Shown here: in pieces, positions 59,041 through 64,000 of the stretch
How positions within the stretch are numbered: the stretch's first letter is position 1
How the letters are laid out: each line of letters starts with the position of its first letter
Assembly (NCBI RefSeq): GCF_000721235.1
Contig: NZ_JOFH01000020.1
Location: 62,001 to 126,000, forward strand
Length of the DNA stretch: 64,000 nucleotides
Direction: 5' to 3'
Source of the DNA: Streptomyces olivaceus
GTDB lineage: Bacteria > Actinomycetota > Actinomycetes > Streptomycetales > Streptomycetaceae
Program-made: the position numbers and the translations under genes
Notes under the pieces: model-generated
Database searches by the model: none
Told to the model about the DNA's origin: nothing
What the model saw: the letters and a program-made list of their open reading frames with translations, nothing else

Positions 59041-60254
59041 GCGGAACTGCCTCCCTGGGGTGCCGGGGACGTGGATACGGGCGGGGGTTCGGGCGAGGAG
59101 GGGGACGGAGACGGCGGGGGCGGGGGCTTCGGGTGGGTGAGGGCGGTCGCGTACACGTCCAACAGCCGGGCGGCGCTGCGGGTGACGCAGTAGTGGCGGG
59201 CGGCCCCGGGCACGGTGCGCGCGCCGGGCCCCGGACCGGCGGACGCGCGGACCTCGGCGAGGGCGCGGGCGAACTCCACGGCGCCGCCGGTGACGCGCCG
59301 GGCCGTCGGCGCCTCGGCGTGGGGCAGGTCCTCGATCGCCGGGCACGAGGAGTACAGCACCGGCAGCCCGGAGGCGAGGCCCTCCACCGCCGCGAGGCCG
59401 AACGCCTCCTCCGGCGACGGCGACGCGAGGACGTCCATCGCGGCGGCGAGCGAGGGCAGGTCGGGGCCGGGGGAGCCGTCGGCGGCGCAGGGGCGCTCGC
59501 CGGTGAGCAGGACGCGGTCGGCCACCCCGGCCTCGCGGGCGGTGCGGCGCAGCAGATGCTCCTCCGGCCCGCCGCCGACCAGCAGCAGCCAGCAGTCCGC
59601 CGGGAGCAGGGCCAGCGCGCGGACCAGGACGTCGAACCGCTTGCCCGGGGCCAGCCGGCCGATGCCGCCGACGACGTACGCGCCCTCGGGCAGGCCGAGG
59701 CGGCGGCGGGTGCGCAGCCGCCGGACCGGGTCGAAGCGGAAGCGGGGCAGGTCGATGCCGTTGGGGACCACCTCGATGCGCGGCGCGGGCACGCCCCACC
59801 GCTTCAGCCGGTCGGCGACGGTGGGCGAGACGGCGACCGTGGCGCTGCCCAGCCGCTCCCCGGCCAGGTACAGGGCGCGGACGCCCGGGGTGAGCGGACG
59901 GCCCTCCATCTGGGAGTCGCCCAGGGAGTGTTCGGTGGCGACGACCGCGCGTACGCCGGCCAGCCGGGCGGCGAGACGGCCGTAGAGGCAGGCCCGGTAG
60001 AGGTGGGTGTGGACCAGGTCGTAGCCGCCGGTGCGGACGAGGCGGGCCAGGCGGGGCAGGGCGGCCAGGTCGCGGTTGCCGGTCATGCCGAGGTGGACGA
60101 CCTTGACGCCGTCGGCGAGCAGGCCGTCGGCGACCGGGCCCGGGTTGGTGAGCGTCACGACGTCGCAGTCGACGGGGAGGTGGCGCAGCAGCAGGCGCAG
60201 CTGCTGTTCCGCCCCGCCGACGCCGAGTCCGGTGATGATGTGCAGTGCCTTCAC
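59037..60254 (-). CDS. GT4-family glycosyltransferase
   Basis: A 405-residue GT-B fold glycosyltransferase, family 4. N-terminal half begins MKALHIITGLGVGGAEQQLR; the nucleotide-sugar site is PSPEEAFGLAAVEGLASGLPV, with the E-x7-E motif, and RLAPGKRFDVLVRALALL marks the C-terminal domain start. It adds a sugar to the growing lipid-linked glycan at the inner membrane face. The final 25 residues are a Pro/Ser tail. ATG 60254 lies 10 bases after the deacetylase stop. Part of the leftward polysaccharide operon. Confidence 0.93.
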   Translation of the reverse strand: MKALHIITGLGVGGAEQQLRLLLRHLPVDCDVVTLTNPGPVADGLLADGVKVVHLGMTGNRDLAALPRLARLVRTGGYDLVHTHLYRACLYGRLAARLAGVRAVVATEHSLGDSQMEGRPLTPGVRALYLAGERLGSATVAVSPTVADRLKRWGVPAPRIEVVPNGIDLPRFRFDPVRRLRTRRRLGLPEGAYVVGGIGRLAPGKRFDVLVRALALLPADCWLLLVGGGPEEHLLRRTAREAGVADRVLLTGERPCAADGSPGPDLPSLAAAMDVLASPSPEEAFGLAAVEGLASGLPVLYSSCPAIEDLPHAEAPTARRVTGGAVEFARALAEVRASAGPGPGARTVPGAARHYCVTRSAARLLDVYATALTHPKPPPPPSPSPSSPEPPPVSTSPAPQGGSSA

Positions 60255-60264
60255 GCCGGCCGCC

Positions 60265-61104
60265 TCACACCCCGGCCGCGGCCCGGCGGCGCAGGCGGTG
60301 CAGCCGGGTCTTGAGCAGCAGCCGTACGGACGTGTCGCGCTGCCCGACGTGCACGCGCGGCAGGGCGTACGGGCCGGTCAGCGGGCCGGGGTCGATGGCG
60401 CAGGCGTACGTGTAGCCGGCGGCGCGCACGGCGTCGGCGGCGCGGGCGTCGACCGTGCCGTACGGGTAGCAGAAGCCGGTGACCGGAGCGCCGGTCAGCT
60501 CCGCGAGCAGCGCCCGGCTCCCGGCGGTCTCGGCGGTGAGCACGGTGTCGTCCGCGGCGGTGAGGTCGACGTGGGTGAGACCGTGCGAGCCGATCTCGAC
60601 GCCCTCGGCGGCGGCGTGCCGGATGCCGTCGGCGGACAGCAGCGGCTTGCGCGGGCCCAGCGGGTCCCAGGCGTTGTCGCCGGCCAGGCGGCCCGGCAGG
60701 ACGAACAGGGTGGCGCCGCAGCCCCAGCGGCGCAGGCACGGCAGCGCGTGCTCGACGAAGTCCGCGTACCCGTCGTCGAACGTCAGCCCCACCAGATCTC
60801 CGCCGGCGCCCCTGGCACGGGCGGCCAGCAGCTCGGCCACCGGCACGCCGCGCAGCCCGCGCCGCCGCAGCCAGCGCAGCTGCGCCTCCAGCCGGTCGGG
60901 CGTGACCGTGATGCGGTACGGGTCGTCCGAGCGGTCGCCGACGGAGTGGTACATCGCCACCCAGGGGACGGTGCGGGTGCGGGGGCCGGTGCCGGGGGTG
61001 CGGGGGCCGGTGCCGGGCCGGGTGTCGGTCGTCGCCGCCGGAGCCGCGTCGGCGGATGCGAGGGCGGGGGAGGCGGGGACGGGAACGGGGGTGGACGCGG
61101 TCAT
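60265..61104 (-). CDS. Polysaccharide deacetylase
   Basis: A 279-residue NodB-type (CE4) deacetylase. Motif 1 is LTFDDGYADF with the catalytic and metal Asp, motif 2 SHGLTHVDL with the two metal His, and motif 3 FCYPYGTVDARA. The N-terminal 50 residues are Thr/Pro-rich without a clear signal peptide, so location is uncertain. It would remove N-acetyl groups from a glycan made by the operon. ATG 61104 overlaps the flippase gene by four bases (ATGA). Confidence 0.92.
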   Translation of the reverse strand: MTASTPVPVPASPALASADAAPAATTDTRPGTGPRTPGTGPRTRTVPWVAMYHSVGDRSDDPYRITVTPDRLEAQLRWLRRRGLRGVPVAELLAARARGAGGDLVGLTFDDGYADFVEHALPCLRRWGCGATLFVLPGRLAGDNAWDPLGPRKPLLSADGIRHAAAEGVEIGSHGLTHVDLTAADDTVLTAETAGSRALLAELTGAPVTGFCYPYGTVDARAADAVRAAGYTYACAIDPGPLTGPYALPRVHVGQRDTSVRLLLKTRLHRLRRRAAAGV

Positions 61105-62852
61105 GCGGATGCCTTCGGGTGGGAGGAGGGTGGGGGCGGCGGACCGGTCTCCGCGCGGGGTGGCGCCGGGGGCCGGGTGGCCTCGGGGACGGGGCGGCCG
61201 AGGACCCGGAACCCCAGGGCCGGGCAGAGGGCGGCGAAGACGCCGCCGACGGTCGCGGCGCCGACGGCGAGTGCGAGGGCGGGTGCGGCGATCCGGTCCG
61301 AGGCCAGCGCGCCCGCGCCGGTCGCCACCGCCGCCGCCGGGACCAGCCGGCCCAGGTCGCCCAGGACCCGCCGGACGCGGACCGGGACGCTGCGCGGGCC
61401 CATGCCGGCGAGCAGCAGGGCGGCGGTGACGGTGATGCCGGCGGCGTTCGCGGCGGCGATGCCGGTCACGCCCCACGGGCCGACCGCGCAGGCGCCGACG
61501 ACGGCGGTGGTGAGGATGCCGGCGGCCATCGCGGCGAGCGGGTACCAGGAGGCGCGGCCCGCCGAGAAGTAGGAGCGGGCCAGGGCACCCACCATGGTCT
61601 GCCCGAGCAGTCCGAGGGCGTACACGCGCATGACGCCCGCGGTCGCCGCCGTGTCGGCCGCGGTGAACGCGCCGCTCTGGAAGAGCAGTTCGATGATGCG
61701 CGGCGCGCAGGCCACGACGGTGGCCGCGCCGAGCAGCACCACGCAGGACGCCAGCGCCACGTCCCGCTCGACCCGGTCGCGGGCCCGTTCGGTGTCGCCG
61801 TCGGCGAGCGCGCGGGCGACCACCGGGAAGGTGACCGTGCACAGCATCAACGACAGCGTCATCGGGACCTGGGCCACCTTCTGCGCGTAGTTCAGGTGCG
61901 AGATGGCCCCGGCCGGCAGCCCGGCGGCGAGGAAGCGTTCGATGAGGACCTGGGACTGCCGGCACAGCGCGAAGAGCAGGACGGTGGTGAACAGGGCGAT
62001 CGCGAGCGGGCGCGCCCGTTCCTCGGCCCCCGTGCCGGCCGCCCGGCCGCCGCCCTCCCGACGGCGCAGTTGCCGCAGCAGCGACGGCAGTTGCGCCGCC
62101 ACCATCAGCAGGCCGCCGAGCGCGACCCCGGCCGCCGCCGAACGCACCCCCCAACGCCCGCCCAGCACGAACATCCCGGTGATGATGCCGGTGTTGTAGG
62201 CGACGTAGATCGCCGCCGGCGCCAGGAAGCTCCGGTGCGCGCGCAGTACGGCGCTGCAGTACCCGGCGAACCCGGAGCTGACCACGCAGGTGGCGGTGAG
62301 CCGCGTGCAGTCCACGGCCAGCTCGTGGTCGGGCAGCCCGGGGGCGAGGGCCCGGACCAGCACCGGAGCGGCGGCGGCGACCAGCGCACCGGCCGCGGTG
62401 AAGGCGAGGGCCAGCCGGGGCAGGGTCGAGGCGATCAGCGCGCGGACCGGGTCGCCGGGGGCGCCCTGCGCGCGGCGGGCCAGGGCCAGGCTGAACATCG
62501 GCACCAGGGCGAAGGCCAGCCCGTCCTCGATCAGCAGCGTCGCCGCGAACTCCGGCACCGTCCACGCCACCAGGAAGGCGTCCGTCTCGCTGCCGGCCCC
62601 GAACAGCCGGGCCAGCGCCTGGTCCCGGACCAGCCCGAGCACCGACCCGGCCACCGACAGCACGGCGGTGAGCAGAGCGGCCCGGGCCAGGAAACGCCCG
62701 GAGGACCGGCCCTCGGCGGACTCGGCGGACTCGGCCACGCCGGCGGTCTCGGCGACCTCGGCGGCGAGCGCGGGGGCCGGGGGCGGTGGGGCGGCGGTCG
62801 GCGCGGGGGCGGGGGGCGCTCCGCCGGCCGTACGCGGCTCGGTCGCCGTCAC
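61101..62852 (-). CDS. MurJ/MviN-type lipid-linked glycan flippase
   Basis: A 583-residue protein with about 14 hydrophobic helices of the MOP superfamily. FLARAALLTAVLSVAGSVLGLVRDQALARLFGAG and TDAFLVAWTVPEF match the MurJ signature at helix 1-2. The first 45 residues are a Pro/Ala-rich tail. In a glycosyltransferase operon it probably flips the lipid-linked sugar chain of this pathway rather than lipid II. GTG 62852 overlaps the O-antigen-ligase-like stop by four bases, so the genes are coupled. Confidence 0.9.
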   Translation of the reverse strand: MTATEPRTAGGAPPAPAPTAAPPPPAPALAAEVAETAGVAESAESAEGRSSGRFLARAALLTAVLSVAGSVLGLVRDQALARLFGAGSETDAFLVAWTVPEFAATLLIEDGLAFALVPMFSLALARRAQGAPGDPVRALIASTLPRLALAFTAAGALVAAAAPVLVRALAPGLPDHELAVDCTRLTATCVVSSGFAGYCSAVLRAHRSFLAPAAIYVAYNTGIITGMFVLGGRWGVRSAAAGVALGGLLMVAAQLPSLLRQLRRREGGGRAAGTGAEERARPLAIALFTTVLLFALCRQSQVLIERFLAAGLPAGAISHLNYAQKVAQVPMTLSLMLCTVTFPVVARALADGDTERARDRVERDVALASCVVLLGAATVVACAPRIIELLFQSGAFTAADTAATAGVMRVYALGLLGQTMVGALARSYFSAGRASWYPLAAMAAGILTTAVVGACAVGPWGVTGIAAANAAGITVTAALLLAGMGPRSVPVRVRRVLGDLGRLVPAAAVATGAGALASDRIAAPALALAVGAATVGGVFAALCPALGFRVLGRPVPEATRPPAPPRAETGPPPPPSSHPKASA

Positions 62853-64000
62853 CGCGCCGACGCCTTCTGCGGGGTGGGTCCGGAGGCCTGCGGTGCTTCT
62901 TCCGCGGTGGGTTCAGGTGCTCGCGGTGCTCCTTGCGCGGTGGGTCCGAGCGTCCCCGGCGCCCCCTGCGCGGTGGACGCGAGCGCCCCCGGTGCCCCCT
63001 GTGCGGGAGACCCGAGCGCCCACCACGCCGCCAGCCCGAGGCAGACCGCCGTCAGCACGGTCGAGGGCCCGCCGATGTCGGCGTACGCGAAATCGGTCAG
63101 CTGCCACACCAGCAGCCCGCAGGCGACGAACGCGCACTCGGGCGCCGAGCCCCGCTCCCGCCGGGCGCCGCGCAGCCTGCGGAGCCCCAGCACGAGCAGG
63201 GCCAGCCAGCTCCCGGCGAGCGCGACCAGCCCGGTCAGCCCCTGCTCGGCCAGCACCAGTACGTACATGTTGTGCGGGGACAGCAGCGGCTGCCGGCGGT
63301 ACCCCGCGCCGGCCCCGTCCGTCTCGCTGCCCGAGGACAGCGCCAACGAGGCGTGCGTGTCACGGTGTTCGGGAAAACCCTTCAGCCCCACGCCGGTCAA
63401 CGGCCGCTCCCGCCACATGCCGGCCGCCGCCGCCCACATCGTGTAGCGGTCGGTCACCGACTGGTCGGGGGCGTCGGCGACCTGCGTGATGCTGCCGACC
63501 CGCTCCTGGAGCAGCGCCGTACCGACTCCGAAGCCGCCCACCAGCACCACCGCCGCCGCGACCACGGCCGCGCCCACCGCCAGCGCCCTGCGCGCCCCCG
63601 CGAGCAGCAGCTGCACCGCGCACGTCACCGCCGTCGCGATCCACGCCCCGCGGCTGAACGACAGGGCCAGCGGCAGCAGCAGGGCGAGCGCGCACCCGGC
63701 GGCGAGCAGCCGCCGCCGCACCGGCGCCGGGCCCAGCGCCAGCCCCACCGCGCAGACCAGCCCCAGGGAGACGACGGTCGCCATCCCCATCACGTCCTGC
63801 GCCCCGAAGGTGCCCACGGCCCGGATCTGCTCGCCCTGGTAGGAGGCGCCGGTCCCGGTCGCGTACTGGTGCACGCCGACGGCCCCCTGCCACACCGCGA
63901 GACCCACCATCGACCAGGTGAGCAGCCGTACGTCGGCCCGGTCGCGGACGAGCAGCAGTACGGCGGCGGGGACCAGGACGAAGACCTGGAGGTACCGTCC
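62849..64000 (-). CDS. O-antigen ligase/polymerase-like membrane protein (5' end outside window)
   Basis: At least 383 residues visible; the frame stays open to the window edge, so the start is outside. It has about nine hydrophobic helices and the Wzy/O-antigen-ligase signature MWAAAAGMWRERPLTGVGLKGF followed by LSPHNMYVLVLAEQGLTG, with the conserved H-N before the next helix. It joins or polymerises glycan chains at the outer membrane face. The C-terminus has repeated TAQGAP units (about 50 residues) coded by 30-33-bp DNA repeats at 62880-63010. First visible gene of the polysaccharide operon. Confidence 0.88.
   Translation of the reverse strand, partial: GRYLQVFVLVPAAVLLLVRDRADVRLLTWSMVGLAVWQGAVGVHQYATGTGASYQGEQIRAVGTFGAQDVMGMATVVSLGLVCAVGLALGPAPVRRRLLAAGCALALLLPLALSFSRGAWIATAVTCAVQLLLAGARRALAVGAAVVAAAVVLVGGFGVGTALLQERVGSITQVADAPDQSVTDRYTMWAAAAGMWRERPLTGVGLKGFPEHRDTHASLALSSGSETDGAGAGYRRQPLLSPHNMYVLVLAEQGLTGLVALAGSWLALLVLGLRRLRGARRERGSAPECAFVACGLLVWQLTDFAYADIGGPSTVLTAVCLGLAAWWALGSPAQGAPGALASTAQGAPGTLGPTAQGAPRAPEPTAEEAPQASGPTPQKASAR

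Overview
This window looks like the chromosome of a Streptomyces species. The DNA is very GC-rich with G/C at third codon positions, genes often start with GTG and overlap by four bases (GTGA or ATGA), and it carries markers of aerial development: two rodlins, one short and one long chaplin, and a WhiJ/AbaA-type set (XRE-DUF5753 regulator, two DUF397 proteins, HATPase anti-sigma-like protein). From memory, the order rodlins/chaplins - acyl-CoA ligase - mmsA - copper ATPase - citrate synthase - RecD-like helicase resembles the SCO2716-SCO2737 region of S. coelicolor; this was not checked by alignment.

Layout. 1-6.5 kb: end of a secreted S37 peptidase, a lipoprotein, a Tat-exported GH3 N-acetylhexosaminidase, and a LysR regulator divergent from an EamA transporter. 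6.5-12 kb: a sugar-catabolic set (two TIM-barrel isomerases, a Gfo/Idh/MocA oxidoreductase, a DUF993 protein) around a LacI regulator. 12.3-18.3 kb: a ribose-type operon lacI-rbsA-rbsCB-rbsK-rbsD in which permease and binding protein are one polypeptide. 18.4-20.1 kb: an ECF41-type sigma factor divergent from its carboxymuconolactone-decarboxylase-like partner, with matching promoters facing both ways. 20.1-23 kb: an ArsR-SRPBCC fusion, a TOPRIM protein, a secreted SRPBCC protein and a Dabb-like protein.

23.3-28.8 kb is the most unusual part: a small cluster reading leftwards with a Baeyer-Villiger-type monooxygenase, a 52-residue peptide with three K-x-G-C-I-S repeats, an ANL-type adenylating enzyme, a His-rich conserved protein and an MFS exporter. 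The monooxygenase and peptide genes have matching promoters built from TTGAC-like repeats spaced about 11 bp, as SARP-family activators use. I read it as a candidate multi-core RiPP (ribosomally made, modified peptide) cluster of no class I recognise. 28.9-33.3 kb holds an ECF sigma / anti-sigma / ABC transporter operon.

33.3-45.6 kb: the WhiJ-like set, a Uma2-family nuclease, RecD2-type helicase, citrate synthase, copper export (copZ-copA with a CsoR-type operator), a small MerR-like protein and methylmalonate-semialdehyde dehydrogenase. 45.8-51.5 kb: a hydrolase-ABC ATPase fusion with its permease, then a long-chain acyl-CoA ligase behind a strong inverted repeat. 51.7-54.2 kb: rodlins and chaplins that coat aerial hyphae and spores. 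54.3-64 kb: an ATP-grasp ligase, a GH26-like enzyme and a tightly overlapping polysaccharide operon (O-antigen-ligase-like, MurJ-like flippase, polysaccharide deacetylase, GT4 glycosyltransferase, Wzz-like protein, BcsL-type GNAT), suggesting a cell-surface glycan made next to the surface-protein genes.
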